DNA from: Zunongwangia sp. ESRF-bin46
GTDB taxonomy: Bacteria > Bacteroidota > Bacteroidia > Flavobacteriales > Flavobacteriaceae
DNA length: 64,000 bases
Assembly: GCA_002631855.1 (NCBI GenBank)
Contig: NTLF01000020.1
Coordinates: 1-64,000 of the forward strand
Direction: 5' to 3'
The notes beneath the pieces are model-generated. The model made no database searches and was not told the origin of the DNA. It saw only the letters and a list, made by a program, of their open reading frames with translations. The first letter of the stretch is position 1. Every line of letters begins with the position of its first letter. This document shows, piece by piece, positions 36,048 to 46,033 of this stretch. Made by a program: the position numbers and the translations under genes.

Positions 36048-36788
36048 TTAGATTACTTTAGCTTCGTTATGAAGTAAATCAACTAATTCGTCAACGGTTT
36101 CAACCAATTTGATGTCACCTTTTGGAGCTGGTTTTTCAAATTGTGCCGTTTGTGTTTCAGCATTTGCGTCTACAGCATCTTTTACTGTTAATGGTTTTTT
36201 ACGGGCTTGCATAATACCACGCATATTCGGGATACGAAGATCACTTTCTTCTACAATACCTTTTTGTCCCCCTACTACTAAAGGCAATTTAGCCTTTACA
36301 GTTTCTTTACCTCCATCAATTTCACGGATGGCGGTTGCTGTATCACCTTCAATTTCAAGGCTTATGCAGGTGTTTACAAAATTAGCACCAGTTAATTGCG
36401 CAATCATTCCAGGGACCATTCCGCCATTGTAATCAATAGATTCACGACCTCCAAGTACAAGGTCGTAACCACCTTCTTTTACTACATTGGCCAATTGCTT
36501 AGCAACTGAAAAACCATCGGTAGCTTCAGCGTCTACTCGAATCGCTTCGTCTGCACCTATGGCAAGAGCTTTTCTTAGCGTAGGTTCAGTTTCGGCACCG
36601 CCCACATTAACAACATGTACGCTAGCACCTTGCTTTTCTTTAAACCACATAGCGCGGGTAAGACCAAATTCATCATTAGGATTGATTACAAACTGTACCC
36701 CGTTTGTATCAAATTTGGTATCGTTATCGGTAAAATTAATTTTTGAAGTAGTGTCCGGTACGTGACTTATACACACTAAAATTTTCAT
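36048..36788 (-). CDS. etfB: Electron transfer flavoprotein beta subunit
   Basis: 246 residues. MKILVCISHVPDTTSKINF, VQFVINPNDEFGLTRAMWFKE and ALAIGADEAIRVD define the AMP-binding ETF-beta fold, with the family signature region VGGQKGIVEESDLRIPNMRGIMQARKKPL near the C-terminus. It forms the heterodimer with EtfA encoded just downstream. Together they serve fatty-acid and amino-acid oxidation. Confidence 0.95.
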   Translation of the reverse strand: MKILVCISHVPDTTSKINFTDNDTKFDTNGVQFVINPNDEFGLTRAMWFKEKQGASVHVVNVGGAETEPTLRKALAIGADEAIRVDAEATDGFSVAKQLANVVKEGGYDLVLGGRESIDYNGGMVPGMIAQLTGANFVNTCISLEIEGDTATAIREIDGGKETVKAKLPLVVGGQKGIVEESDLRIPNMRGIMQARKKPLTVKDAVDANAETQTAQFEKPAPKGDIKLVETVDELVDLLHNEAKVI

Positions 36789-36956
36789 ATAATTTGTATC
36801 TTTTTGAGTAATATTTTTTTTGGGTAATTCAATGCTAAATTTGCTTTGAATTACTCAGGCACGAAGATAGGGATATATTTCCAAAAAATGCTATGCACGC
36901 ATAATAAAATTCCGTTAAATGTTAATAAAAAGTGCGTTCACACATTCAGAATATAC

Positions 36957-36964
36957 TATTTTTG
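36957..36964 (+). promoter_or_regulatory. Candidate Bacteroidota promoter -7 box upstream of pdhB
   Basis: TATTTTTG at 36957-36964 matches the TAnnTTTG box exactly, 43 bases before the pdhB ATG. No clear TTG is visible at -33 (GTT only), so support is from one box. Confidence 0.45.
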
Positions 36965-37006
36965 TCACCTTGACAAATTTTTCAGAATAGAAAAGAAGTA
37001 CTACAG

Positions 37007-37984
37007 ATGAAAACACTACAATTCCGTGAAGCGATACAGGAAGCCATGAGCGAAGAAATGCGTCGCGACGATACTATATATTTAATGGGTGAAGAAGTGG
37101 CCGAATACAACGGCGCTTATAAGGCCAGTAAAGGAATGCTCGATGAGTTTGGGGCAAAACGAATTATCGATACCCCAATTTCTGAACTTGGTTTTTCGGG
37201 AGTTGGTGTCGGTTCTGCCATGAATGGTAACCGTCCTATTATTGAATTTATGACGTTTAATTTCTCGTTAGTAGGAATTGACCAAATAATAAACAATGCT
37301 GCAAAAATGCGCCAAATGAGTGGCGGGCAATTTAATATTCCTATTGTATTTAGAGGGCCAACCGCTTCTGCAGGGCAATTGGCGGCAACACACTCGCAAG
37401 CTTTTGAAAGCTGGTACGCAAACTGCCCAGGATTGAAAGTTGTGGTGCCTAGTAATCCTAAAGACGCTAAGGGACTGTTGAAAAGTGCCATCCGTGATGA
37501 CGATCCAGTAATTTTTATGGAAAGTGAGCAGATGTATGGTGACAAAGGTGAAGTGCCTGAAGGGGAATATTTAATCCCATTGGGCGTTGCTGAAGTAAAA
37601 CGTAAAGGAGCTGATGTGACAATTGTTTCCTTCGGAAAAATTATCAAAGCCGCATACAAAGCTGCCGAAGATCTTGCAGAGGAAGGAATAGAGTGTGAAA
37701 TTATTGACCTTCGTACCGTGCGCCCTATGGATCACGAGACGATTTTAGAGTCGGTTAAAAAAACAAATAGATTAGTAATTTTAGAAGAAGCATGGCCTTT
37801 TGGCAATATCGCAACCGAAATTACGTATCAAGTACAAAGCCAAGCTTTTGATTATCTGGATGCACCTATCGTTAAAATAAACACAGGTGATACTCCGGCG
37901 CCATATTCACCAGAATTATTAAAAGAATGGTTGCCAGGACCAGCCGATGTGGTAAAAGCAGTGAAAAAAGTGATGTACAAATAA
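37007..37984 (+). CDS. pdhB: Pyruvate dehydrogenase E1 component, beta subunit
   Basis: 325 residues. MKTLQFREAIQEAMSEEMRRDDTIYLMGEEVAEYNGAYKASKGM begins the transketolase-like pyrimidine-binding domain; RIIDTPISELGFSGVGVG, GGQFNIPIVFRGP and HSQAFESWYANCPGLKVVVPS follow, then the transketolase C-terminal domain (DLRTVRPMD, EEAWPFGNIATEI, PAPYSPELLKEWLP). This is the E1-beta half of pyruvate (or branched-chain 2-oxoacid) dehydrogenase. The alpha subunit and E2 are not adjacent, so the exact substrate is inferred from sequence resemblance. Confidence 0.92.
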   Translation: MKTLQFREAIQEAMSEEMRRDDTIYLMGEEVAEYNGAYKASKGMLDEFGAKRIIDTPISELGFSGVGVGSAMNGNRPIIEFMTFNFSLVGIDQIINNAAKMRQMSGGQFNIPIVFRGPTASAGQLAATHSQAFESWYANCPGLKVVVPSNPKDAKGLLKSAIRDDDPVIFMESEQMYGDKGEVPEGEYLIPLGVAEVKRKGADVTIVSFGKIIKAAYKAAEDLAEEGIECEIIDLRTVRPMDHETILESVKKTNRLVILEEAWPFGNIATEITYQVQSQAFDYLDAPIVKINTGDTPAPYSPELLKEWLPGPADVVKAVKKVMYK

Positions 37985-38092
37985 AAACGTATAAAGTGGC
38001 ATCGGCTTTGATGCACACTTATTTATAAAACCTTCCTTACTTTTGTAATGTAAGGTTTTTTTATCTACTAAACGTAGCAGATTTAAACCTAT

Positions 38093-40570
38093 ATGAAGCA
38101 TTTTCTTTTTTTGTTTTTATTCTTATCCACTTCAATTTTGGTAGCTCAAACCAAAGTTAGCGGGCTTGTCAAGGATGCTTCTGGTGAACCACTGCCTTTC
38201 GTTAACGTAATTTTTAAAGATTCAAACGAAGGAACTATTTCTAACGAAGAAGGTCGGTTTTATATTGAAAGTGATTCAAGTTACGATGCAGTAGTGTTTT
38301 CATTTATAGGTTATAAAACCAAGGAGGTTACTTTAGGGGCTAAGAACACCTATAAAATGGAGGTGGTTTTAGAAGAAGAAGCTGCCGCCTTAGATGAGGT
38401 AGTCCTTATAAGTGGTAAACAGCCTAAAGAAAACAATCCAGCGATTGATATTCTTCGTAAAATTTGGGAAAACCGACGCGAAAATGGGGTTAAAAAATTT
38501 AAGCAATACAGCTACGATAAATATGAAAAGCTAGAATTTGACTTAAATACTATTGACAGTACCCTCATTAAAAGCCGAATTTTTAAAGGGATGGAGTTTA
38601 TCTGGGGCCAGATTGATACTTCAAACGTTACCGGGAATTCATACTTGCCTATTTTTATCAACGAGGCGTATTCTAAAGTGTACGGGGATAATGTTTTAAA
38701 TGAAGAAAAAGAGGTTTTAAAAGGAAATAAAAATTCTGGTTTTGAAAACAACCAAACCTTAATTGCTTTTGTAAAAGACTTGTACAAAGAATATAATGTC
38801 TATGATAATTACCTGAAATTTTTTGATAAAGCCTTTACTAGTCCATTGTCCAGAACGGGAATTGATGTTTACAATTACAAGTTGTTAGATAGTGCTTATC
38901 GTGATAATAAGTGGTGTTATAATATTGTTTATTATCCACGTAGAAAAAACGAGCTTACTTTTAAAGGTGATTTTTGGGTTAATGATACTACATGGGCCAT
39001 TAAGGAAATTAACTTGCAGGCTTCAAAAAGTGCTAATATAAACTGGGTGCGTGAAGTGTATATAGAGCAAGAGTTTGATGTTTTAAACGATAGTACTTTT
39101 TTAATAACCCGTGATCATTTTTTAAGTGATTTTAGTCTTCAGAAAAAAGAAGAAGCCCAAGGAATTTACGGTAAAAGGACAACGCTTTATGACAATTACG
39201 AGTTTGACATAAAAAAAGACAAAAGTTTCTACGGCGAGCAGACAGATCCCTACAACGAAGAAATATACAATCGCCCAGATAGCTTCTGGGATCAAAACCG
39301 AATGGAGGGATTGAGCAAAGATGAAAAAGGTATTTACACTATGCTCGATACCTTAAAAACCATCCCCCGTTTTAAGGCATTATACAATATTGGGGCAACC
39401 TTGGCAAGTGGCTATTACGAAGTTGACAATTTTGACGTTGGTCCCGTGTTTTCCATATTCGGATTTAATGAAGCCGAAGGATTGCGTATTCGTTTAGGAG
39501 GACGAACGTATTTTAGTCAGAACGATCCTTGGCGAATTGAAACCTTTGGGGCCTATGGCTTTAAAGATAAACGATTCAAATTCGGGGTCTCAGGAAAACT
39601 GTTGTTAGATAGAAAATCACGATTAACCATTTTTAGTGGGTATCGAAAAGATGTAGAACAAACGGGAGCGACTTTAACTACGAGTAATGATGTTTTAGGG
39701 CGAAGTTTAGCTTCTTCATCTTTAATTTCAGTGGGAGCCAACGATCGGCTTACACGAATAAAATTAGCCACTGCTGGATTTTCGGTTGAACCAGCAAAAA
39801 ACTTTACAATTCGGGTAACTGGATCCCACCGAAAATTAATATCTGCTACTGATACTTTCAGTCTCGATTATTTTACTGAAGATGGAAGTATAAAGAGCAC
39901 CATTTCGCAACCTGAAATTGAACTAGGCCTCTTTTACACGCCTAGTAGAAAAACCTCTGGGTACGGAGTAGAAAGGACCATTATAAACGATGGTGATTTC
40001 CCTAGCTTTTATTTGGGCTATACCTATGGTTTAAAAAATATACTGGATGGTGATTTTGAATATAAAAAACTACAAGCTTTTTACACCCAGCCGTGGAATA
40101 TTGGAGGTTTTGGCCGACTATATTCAACCATTGAGGTAGGAAAAATTTTCGATCCAGTTCCGTTAGGGTTATTAAGTCCGGTGCCTGGTAATCAAACCTA
40201 CTTTAGCTTATATAATGCGTTTACAAACTTAGATTATTATGAGTTTGTAACCGATACTTATACATCATTACACTTACAGCACAATTTTGGAGGCCGAATT
40301 TTTGGTCGTATTCCTGGACTTCGCGATTTAGACCTTCGTGAAATTATTGGGTTTAGAGCTGTTTATGGTGAAATATCCGATGAAAACAGAGCGTTAAATG
40401 CTTCAAATATTGTGTATCGTGCACCCGAAGACATTTACTGGGAATGGAGCGTGGGTGTTGGAAATATTTTCAGAATTTTCCGTCTTGATTTTAACTTCCG
40501 AGGAAATTATTTAGGCAATCCCGATGCTCGTGAGTTTGGAGTTACTGGTATTTTTGGCTTTTCTTTTTAA
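38093..40570 (+). CDS. DUF5686 outer-membrane protein with carboxypeptidase-regulatory-like domain
   Basis: 825 residues: signal peptide (1-19), a carboxypeptidase-regulatory-like domain (about 22-100, VSGLVKDASGEPLPFVNVIFK and GRFYIESDSSYDAVVFSFIGYK), then a long DUF5686 region ending in beta-strand-rich sequence with a terminal aromatic residue (FGVTGIFGFSF), consistent with an outer-membrane barrel. Such proteins are characteristic of Bacteroidota; the function is unknown. Free-standing gene between pdhB and the MATE pump. Confidence 0.88.
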   Translation: MKHFLFLFLFLSTSILVAQTKVSGLVKDASGEPLPFVNVIFKDSNEGTISNEEGRFYIESDSSYDAVVFSFIGYKTKEVTLGAKNTYKMEVVLEEEAAALDEVVLISGKQPKENNPAIDILRKIWENRRENGVKKFKQYSYDKYEKLEFDLNTIDSTLIKSRIFKGMEFIWGQIDTSNVTGNSYLPIFINEAYSKVYGDNVLNEEKEVLKGNKNSGFENNQTLIAFVKDLYKEYNVYDNYLKFFDKAFTSPLSRTGIDVYNYKLLDSAYRDNKWCYNIVYYPRRKNELTFKGDFWVNDTTWAIKEINLQASKSANINWVREVYIEQEFDVLNDSTFLITRDHFLSDFSLQKKEEAQGIYGKRTTLYDNYEFDIKKDKSFYGEQTDPYNEEIYNRPDSFWDQNRMEGLSKDEKGIYTMLDTLKTIPRFKALYNIGATLASGYYEVDNFDVGPVFSIFGFNEAEGLRIRLGGRTYFSQNDPWRIETFGAYGFKDKRFKFGVSGKLLLDRKSRLTIFSGYRKDVEQTGATLTTSNDVLGRSLASSSLISVGANDRLTRIKLATAGFSVEPAKNFTIRVTGSHRKLISATDTFSLDYFTEDGSIKSTISQPEIELGLFYTPSRKTSGYGVERTIINDGDFPSFYLGYTYGLKNILDGDFEYKKLQAFYTQPWNIGGFGRLYSTIEVGKIFDPVPLGLLSPVPGNQTYFSLYNAFTNLDYYEFVTDTYTSLHLQHNFGGRIFGRIPGLRDLDLREIIGFRAVYGEISDENRALNASNIVYRAPEDIYWEWSVGVGNIFRIFRLDFNFRGNYLGNPDAREFGVTGIFGFSF

Positions 40571-40611
40571 AAAAAACTTTTCAGAAATAAAAACATACTA
40601 AATAAATATTC

Positions 40612-40619
40612 TATATTTG
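40612..40619 (+). promoter_or_regulatory. Candidate -7 box upstream of the MATE gene
   Basis: TATATTTG (40612-40619) matches TAnnTTTG. No TTG lies at the expected distance. It would give a leader of about 130 bases containing a seven-codon ORF and the hairpin at 40707-40724. Confidence 0.4.
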
Positions 40620-40706
40620 TTTCATTATGAAGTCAATGGATATTGCATAACGACACATTCTATTAAAAAGCGTAGTTAATCAAACTCTTTTTTATTAGGA
40701 ATGTTC

Positions 40707-40724
40707 CCTCTCTTTTTAGAGAGG
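40707..40724 (+). terminator. Leader hairpin, possible terminator/attenuator before the MATE gene
   Basis: A 7-bp stem CCTCTCT / AGAGAGG with a four-base loop, followed by TTTTATTG. It may end the DUF5686 transcript, or act inside the MATE leader. Confidence 0.5.
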
Positions 40725-40758
40725 TTTTATTGTATGTACTAACCAACATCTTCAACAA

Positions 40759-42165
40759 ATGACTTCATTAAACAATACCCTAGTAAATTTTATAAAACTT
40801 TTTAAACAAGCTATTTCAGGAAAAGAAATAGACTATACCAAAGGAAGTATTCGCAAAGCTATTTTCTTGCTTTCTGTACCCATGATTCTTGAAATGTGTA
40901 TGGAATCAATTTTTGCTTTGGTTGATATCGCTTTTGTTTCACAAATAAGTACCAACGCAGTTGCAACTATTGGTCTCACCGAATCGGTAATAACCCTTGT
41001 ATATGCTGTGGCTGTGGGTCTAAGTATGGCGGCAACTGCTGTTGTGGCAAGACGTATTGGAGAAAAGGATACTTCTGGCGCCAATAGAGCCGCAGTGCAA
41101 GTAATTATTTTGGGTGTTTTGGTAGCTATTGTCGTATCGGTATTCGGGATTTTATATCCAAAAGAAATATTGGGTCTTATGGGTGGCGAACGCGATTTAA
41201 TTGAAGAAGGCTATCGGTATACTCAAATTCTTTTCGGTGGAAATATTACCATCGTATTATTATTTCTTATCAATGCTATTTTTCGAGGAGCTGGGAATGC
41301 TTCTATGGCGATGTGGGTGTTAATTCTTTCCAATGGATTAAATATTATGCTCGACCCGATATTTATTTTTGGTTTGGGGCCTATACCCGAATACGGAGTC
41401 GCCGGAGCTGCAATTGCTACTACAATTGGTAGGGGTGTGGCTGTGTTGTTTCAGTTGTTTATTCTTTTTTATGGAGCTACGCGAATAAAATTAGCTTTTA
41501 AAGATATAGTGATTAATATTTCAGTAATGTGGAACCTCATAAAGGTTTCGTTGGGTGGAATAGGCCAATTTATCATTGGTACGTCTAGCTGGATATTTTT
41601 AATGCGAATTATGAGTGAGTTTGGCAGTGAAGTACTAGCAGGTTATACAATCTCAATACGTATTATGATGTTTACCATGATGCCCGCTTGGGGAATGAGT
41701 AATGCTGCGGCAACTTTAGTTGGTCAAAATCTTGGAGCTAAAAAACCAGATAGAGCAGAAACTTCGGTTTGGAAAACCGGAAAGTACAATGCTTGGTTTA
41801 TGTTAATTGTTTCCGTTTTTTATTTTGCTTTTGCTGAAGCTATAGTCGGCTGGTTTAGCCCACAACCGGAAGTGATTAAATACGGGGCTCTAAGCCTGCA
41901 AATTATTACGGCTGGGTACGTTTTTTATGCCTATGGAATGACGATTACGAATGCTTTTAATGGTGCCGGAGATACTAAAACGCCTACTGTTATTAATTTC
42001 TTTTGTTTTTGGGTGCTTCAATTACCTTTCGCATATATTGCAGCCATTTGGCTTGATTGGGGCCCCACGGGAGTTTTTTGGGCTATAACAATAGCAGAAG
42101 TGCTTATAGCCATCATAGCCATAATTTGGTTTAAAAAAGGGAAGTGGAAACTGGTCGAAGTGTAA
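40759..42165 (+). CDS. MATE-family multidrug efflux transporter
   Basis: 468 residues with about twelve membrane helices in two halves. The first half starts IRKAIFLLSVPMILEMCMESIFALVDIAFVSQI and has VGLSMAATAVVARRIGEKD; the second has IIGTSSWIFLMRIM and WGMSNAAATLVGQNLGAKKPDRAE. It is likely a Na+- or H+-driven exporter of cationic compounds in the inner membrane; the substrate is unknown. A shared terminator separates it from the convergent TonB receptor. Confidence 0.92.
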   Translation: MTSLNNTLVNFIKLFKQAISGKEIDYTKGSIRKAIFLLSVPMILEMCMESIFALVDIAFVSQISTNAVATIGLTESVITLVYAVAVGLSMAATAVVARRIGEKDTSGANRAAVQVIILGVLVAIVVSVFGILYPKEILGLMGGERDLIEEGYRYTQILFGGNITIVLLFLINAIFRGAGNASMAMWVLILSNGLNIMLDPIFIFGLGPIPEYGVAGAAIATTIGRGVAVLFQLFILFYGATRIKLAFKDIVINISVMWNLIKVSLGGIGQFIIGTSSWIFLMRIMSEFGSEVLAGYTISIRIMMFTMMPAWGMSNAAATLVGQNLGAKKPDRAETSVWKTGKYNAWFMLIVSVFYFAFAEAIVGWFSPQPEVIKYGALSLQIITAGYVFYAYGMTITNAFNGAGDTKTPTVINFFCFWVLQLPFAYIAAIWLDWGPTGVFWAITIAEVLIAIIAIIWFKKGKWKLVEV

Positions 42166-42166
42166 T

Positions 42167-42200
42167 AAAAAAGGTTGCTTAATATTAAGCAACCTTTTAA
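42167..42200. terminator. Bidirectional terminator between MATE and TonB-receptor genes
   Basis: A 15-bp stem AAAAGGTTGCTTAAT / ATTAAGCAACCTTTT (42169-42183 and 42184-42198) with T-runs available on both strands. It lies 2 bases after the plus-strand stop and about 20 bases after the minus-strand stop. Confidence 0.9.
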
Positions 42201-42219
42201 AACTTATCTTAAAAAGAAA

Positions 42220-44625
42220 TTAAAAATCTGCTCTTAATGATAGGATGAAATTCCTTCCTGTACCTGAAATACCAGAACTATATGGACGGTACCTTCGGTC
42301 TGTAATATTTTCAAGTCCGCCAGTAACGGTAAACGTATCGTTTAGTTGGTAACTTGCTTTGTAGTTAAGTGTATACCAACCTGCAGCGTATGGGTTGCCA
42401 TTTTCATCAATTGCATAGATTTCCGTTTTACCTTGTTCAGACTCTGGTAAATCTTCGAAGTCACGTTTGCCGCTGTAATTCATATACAATTGCATATTCA
42501 AGTTTTGGGCTCTATATGTTAGTCTTGAAACCCCAAACCAAGGAGCGGCGTGCCGGGAACGGCTTGTAGTGCCGTCATCCAACTCTTCTTCACCATATTG
42601 GTAATTAAAATCTGAAGAGAAGCCAAAACCACTAGGCAGTTTTACTTCTACACCCGCCTGCACACCATATACATTTGCTTCAGCAGCGTTTTGGATGGCT
42701 TGCACTTGACTTAATTGACCATCATAAACAATACTGTCTTGACCGTTTAGTTTAAAATCACGACGAACCAATGCATTTTTTAAATGCGTATAATAACCAG
42801 TAACATCTACTTTTACAACATCGTCAAACACCTTTGCAATCCCTAAATCGATATTATAGGCATATTCAGCATCTAAATCAGGGTTTGGAACTACTACCGA
42901 ACCTGGTTCAGAATCAAACACCTTCCCAACATCATCCACATTGGGTGCTCTAAAAGCTGTAGAAGCATTAGAACTAATTACCCAATCGTCACTTGGACGG
43001 TAAACCACACCTAAGCTTCCGGTAAGGTTGCCGTTTTCCAAATCTGCTTTTTCAAAAGGAAATGGATAAAACTGCGTGTCAAACTCGGCATCTAGCTTGA
43101 TAAAATTATACCGAAGACCACCTTGTAATAATATTTGATCGTTAATAGTAAATTGATCTGAAACATAAGCTGCATATGATGACCAAGTTGCTTCTGGATA
43201 GCGGCTTGGCCCCGGTTGGCTAAGGCCAGTTTCAATATTAAGGTCAATTCCTGTTGAGTTCACCTCGTTAGTAACAGCTTCGAGGCCGTAATATAATTCA
43301 TGTTTCTCGCCTAAAGCCTTTACAAAATCTACATTGGCAGAATACGCATCTACTTTTTCAACACGTGTTTCACGATTAGGATCATTAAAGTTTCGGCTTA
43401 TACGGCTTTCTTCAAAATTTTGAATCGCTAAACGTACTGATAACTGATCATAAATAGTACTTTGTTTGCTATGAGTAATATTTAAATTATTCATCATCCA
43501 TTTTTGTGGACCATATTTCCACTCACCATAACGAGGTGTACCATCGCGAGTTCGTAAATGACGGTCATACCTTCCGTATTCAGAGGTTTCAGAATAATGT
43601 AAACCATACTGGAAGTCCCAGTTTTCGTTAGGTTGAAAACGTACTTTTTGCATCAAGTTAATTTGAGAATAAGCCGAGGGTGTTTGTACACGAGGATCTT
43701 CATTATTAACCACTACATCCATACTGTCTTGGCGTTTTACAAAGTAAGGGCGTAAAAATTCATCGGGACCTTCGCTACCTTGTTTTAAATCTTCATAATC
43801 GTACGAAGTTATACTGGTGGTGAAAGCCCATTTTTCCCAACCCACATTAACATCTAAATGCGCAGTTTTTTCATTGTTAGCCGAAGCATATCGCGTCACC
43901 GCTTTACCTGTAATAAAAGGTTTATCATCTAATGAAAACTGTGGTGTAAGAGTTTTAAAGCTCATAACTCCACCAATGGCATCACTTCCGTATATAACTG
44001 AGCCCGGACCAAAAAGTACTTCAACGTTTTCAGTGGCAAAAGGATCTAGTGAAATTACATTTTGCAGATTTCCACCTCTAAAAATCGCTGTGTTCATCCG
44101 TACACCATCGATGGTGTAAACCAAACGATTGGTAGCGAAACCACGAATCATTGGGCTTCCACCACCTTGCTGACTTTTTTGGATGAATACTTCCCCCGAA
44201 ATCCCTAACAAATCGGCAGCAGTTTGTGGGTTTTGCAATTTAATTTCTTCCGAGGAAATAGACGTAACTTTTGAAGGGACATCAGATGAAGATTGGTTCC
44301 ATCGTGTTGCCGAAACAATCACCTCATCCATACTTATGTTTGAAGCCTCCATTAATAAAAGAAAGTCTGCAGCTTGCAATTCCGCATAACTTTTAACTTC
44401 AGTTTTATAACCGAGGGTTCGTATTTCAATTTTTTCAGCATCTTTTAAAGCCGAAATATTTGCCTTTCCTTTAGAATTAGTCGTGGCATAGGCATTCGTA
44501 CTTTTACTGATGAGGGTGACCAGTTCCAGAGGTTGTTCTGTTTCCTGATCTTTTATGGTAATTACTTGGGCGCTTGCTGTATAGGCAAAGCCTAATAATA
44601 CCATCAATAAAATAATTTTTTTCAT
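42220..44625 (-). CDS. TonB-dependent receptor (heme/hemoglobin-type features)
   Basis: 801 residues: signal peptide (1-19), a carboxypeptidase-regulatory-like domain (about 22-95), plug domain with DEVIVSATRWNQ, MIRGFATNRLVYTIDGVRMN, GPGSVIYGSDAIGGVMSF, then a 22-strand-type barrel ending IDRRYRPYSSGISGTGRNFILSLRADF. The RGFATNRL/DGVRMNTAIFRGGNLQNV region resembles receptors of the hemoglobin/transferrin group, so iron or heme uptake is plausible but not proven. The ligand cannot be read from sequence. The 44729-45265 gene is upstream on the same strand. Confidence 0.85.
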   Translation of the reverse strand: MKKIILLMVLLGFAYTASAQVITIKDQETEQPLELVTLISKSTNAYATTNSKGKANISALKDAEKIEIRTLGYKTEVKSYAELQAADFLLLMEASNISMDEVIVSATRWNQSSSDVPSKVTSISSEEIKLQNPQTAADLLGISGEVFIQKSQQGGGSPMIRGFATNRLVYTIDGVRMNTAIFRGGNLQNVISLDPFATENVEVLFGPGSVIYGSDAIGGVMSFKTLTPQFSLDDKPFITGKAVTRYASANNEKTAHLDVNVGWEKWAFTTSITSYDYEDLKQGSEGPDEFLRPYFVKRQDSMDVVVNNEDPRVQTPSAYSQINLMQKVRFQPNENWDFQYGLHYSETSEYGRYDRHLRTRDGTPRYGEWKYGPQKWMMNNLNITHSKQSTIYDQLSVRLAIQNFEESRISRNFNDPNRETRVEKVDAYSANVDFVKALGEKHELYYGLEAVTNEVNSTGIDLNIETGLSQPGPSRYPEATWSSYAAYVSDQFTINDQILLQGGLRYNFIKLDAEFDTQFYPFPFEKADLENGNLTGSLGVVYRPSDDWVISSNASTAFRAPNVDDVGKVFDSEPGSVVVPNPDLDAEYAYNIDLGIAKVFDDVVKVDVTGYYTHLKNALVRRDFKLNGQDSIVYDGQLSQVQAIQNAAEANVYGVQAGVEVKLPSGFGFSSDFNYQYGEEELDDGTTSRSRHAAPWFGVSRLTYRAQNLNMQLYMNYSGKRDFEDLPESEQGKTEIYAIDENGNPYAAGWYTLNYKASYQLNDTFTVTGGLENITDRRYRPYSSGISGTGRNFILSLRADF

Positions 44626-44728
44626 TGTTGGGTAATTAAGTTTTAAAATAAAATAATGTAGTACAGTTGTAGGTATAACTGACTAATTCACCTAGTGTAA
44701 GGTGAAAAATATATAGTTGAATGTGTTC

Positions 44729-45265
44729 TTAACTTACCCGGGGAGGTGTGTCTGGTGGTGGAAAAGAAATAGACCTATAATGTATTGCAGAGTAACTAAT
44801 TTCTTCTTTAAGATTATTTGTTTTTAAAGCATTAGGGTGCCAAGTATGTTTCTTTTGAATAAATAAAGTAAGGTAAAAAGTATTGAGTCGCTTTTGTTTT
44901 TCTTTGGTTTGATTGTCTTCACCTAAAACTCCTATAAATATTTTATTTAGCTTTTTATTCAATTTGGTTTCTTCATAATCCCACCAGCACCAATACGCAA
45001 CACTGTCTTTAGTGATTTTGGTTTCAACAATGTCGTACATTTGTCCATTATACTCAAACTCTTTAGCGTGTTCCCACCTTAGTTTTTTATCTACTTCAGC
45101 TTTTGAAAATTTCAGTAAAACAAGCTCTTCTTTGTCAATACCAGCGATAAGTTTCCACTTAACCTCTTTTTTAAGGTTTTTTTTATGAAAAGTTAACCAT
45201 ATGTAGGTGCCTGCTGAAGGTAGCAGTAAGCAAACTAATAGAAATATGCCTATGTATTTCTTCAT
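44729..45265 (-). CDS. Hypothetical membrane-anchored protein upstream of the TonB receptor
   Basis: 178 residues from ATG at 45265; an upstream ATG at 45289 adds eight residues without a signal-like start. A hydrophobic N-terminus (KKYIGIFLLVCLLLPSAG) acts as signal or anchor. The rest is charged, with a central WKLIAGIDKEELVLLKFSKAEV and the ending RSISFPPPDTPPRVS. No domain recognised. It stands about 100 bases upstream of the receptor gene and might be a surface partner or be expressed with it (inference). Confidence 0.6.
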   Translation of the reverse strand: MKKYIGIFLLVCLLLPSAGTYIWLTFHKKNLKKEVKWKLIAGIDKEELVLLKFSKAEVDKKLRWEHAKEFEYNGQMYDIVETKITKDSVAYWCWWDYEETKLNKKLNKIFIGVLGEDNQTKEKQKRLNTFYLTLFIQKKHTWHPNALKTNNLKEEISYSAIHYRSISFPPPDTPPRVS

Positions 45266-45375
45266 ACAGGTTAAAGGTATAGCTAGCAAATGTAATTAAT
45301 TTCATGCTTCTTCTATCCCGTGCTAAGTTGAGTTTTGAAAACGCTCCTTTTTTTAATGTAAAATTAAAGTTGTTT

Positions 45376-45409
45376 TTGCTGTATTAACCGTCTAAAAGAG
45401 TTATTTTTG
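45376..45409 (+). promoter_or_regulatory. Bacteroidota-type promoter upstream of ppa
   Basis: TTG at 45376-45378 and TATTTTTG at 45402-45409 (consensus TAnnTTTG) with a 23-base gap, 60 bases before the ppa ATG. Confidence 0.55.
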
Positions 45410-45468
45410 CACCCCCAAAGTAAACTGGTTTTACAGTTAAAAAAGAAGATAATAATAAACTGAATAAA

Positions 45469-45996
45469 ATGACTGCAGACAAAGTACAGACTTTCGATGT
45501 ATTGATCGAGATCCCGAAAGGAAGCCGAAACAAGTATGAGTACGATTTTGATTTGAAGAAAATACGCTACGACCGTATGATCTTCTCATCTATGATGTAC
45601 CCAGCAGATTATGGCTTTATGCCAGAAACATTAGCTTTAGATGGTGATCCATTAGATGTATTGGTTTTAGTAACCGAGCCAACCTTCCCAGGTTGTGTAA
45701 TTGAAGTAAAACCTATTGGAGTATTCCATATGGCAGATGAAAAAGGACCAGATGAGAAAGTAATCTGTGTGCCCGTAAGTGATCCAATTGCAAATAATGT
45801 GAAAGACCTTAATGAGTTAAACCCACATTTAATTAAAGAAATTGAACACTTTTTTCAAGTATATAAAGACTTAGAAGAAAAGAAAGTTGACGTTGGCGGT
45901 TGGGGTGATGTTAATGAAGCAAAAGAAATTGTTGCTAAGTGTGTAGATCGTTTTAGAGAAAGTGATATACCTTTTCAAGAAGTAAGTATTCGTTAA
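45469..45996 (+). CDS. ppa: Inorganic pyrophosphatase (soluble, family I)
   Basis: 175 residues. FDVLIEIPKGSRNKYEYDFDLKKIRYDR, MMYPADYGFMPETLALDGDPLDVLVL and the DGDPLDVL metal-binding aspartates define family I pyrophosphatase, with ADEKGPDEKVICV and the WGDVNEAKEIV tail. It hydrolyses PPi to phosphate in the cytoplasm. A terminator separates it from the membrane pyrophosphatase gene downstream; having both forms adjacent is noteworthy. Confidence 0.96.
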   Translation: MTADKVQTFDVLIEIPKGSRNKYEYDFDLKKIRYDRMIFSSMMYPADYGFMPETLALDGDPLDVLVLVTEPTFPGCVIEVKPIGVFHMADEKGPDEKVICVPVSDPIANNVKDLNELNPHLIKEIEHFFQVYKDLEEKKVDVGGWGDVNEAKEIVAKCVDRFRESDIPFQEVSIR

Positions 45997-46033
45997 TATT
46001 TTTTTCCTTTAAGATACTATTACCAAAAATTAG

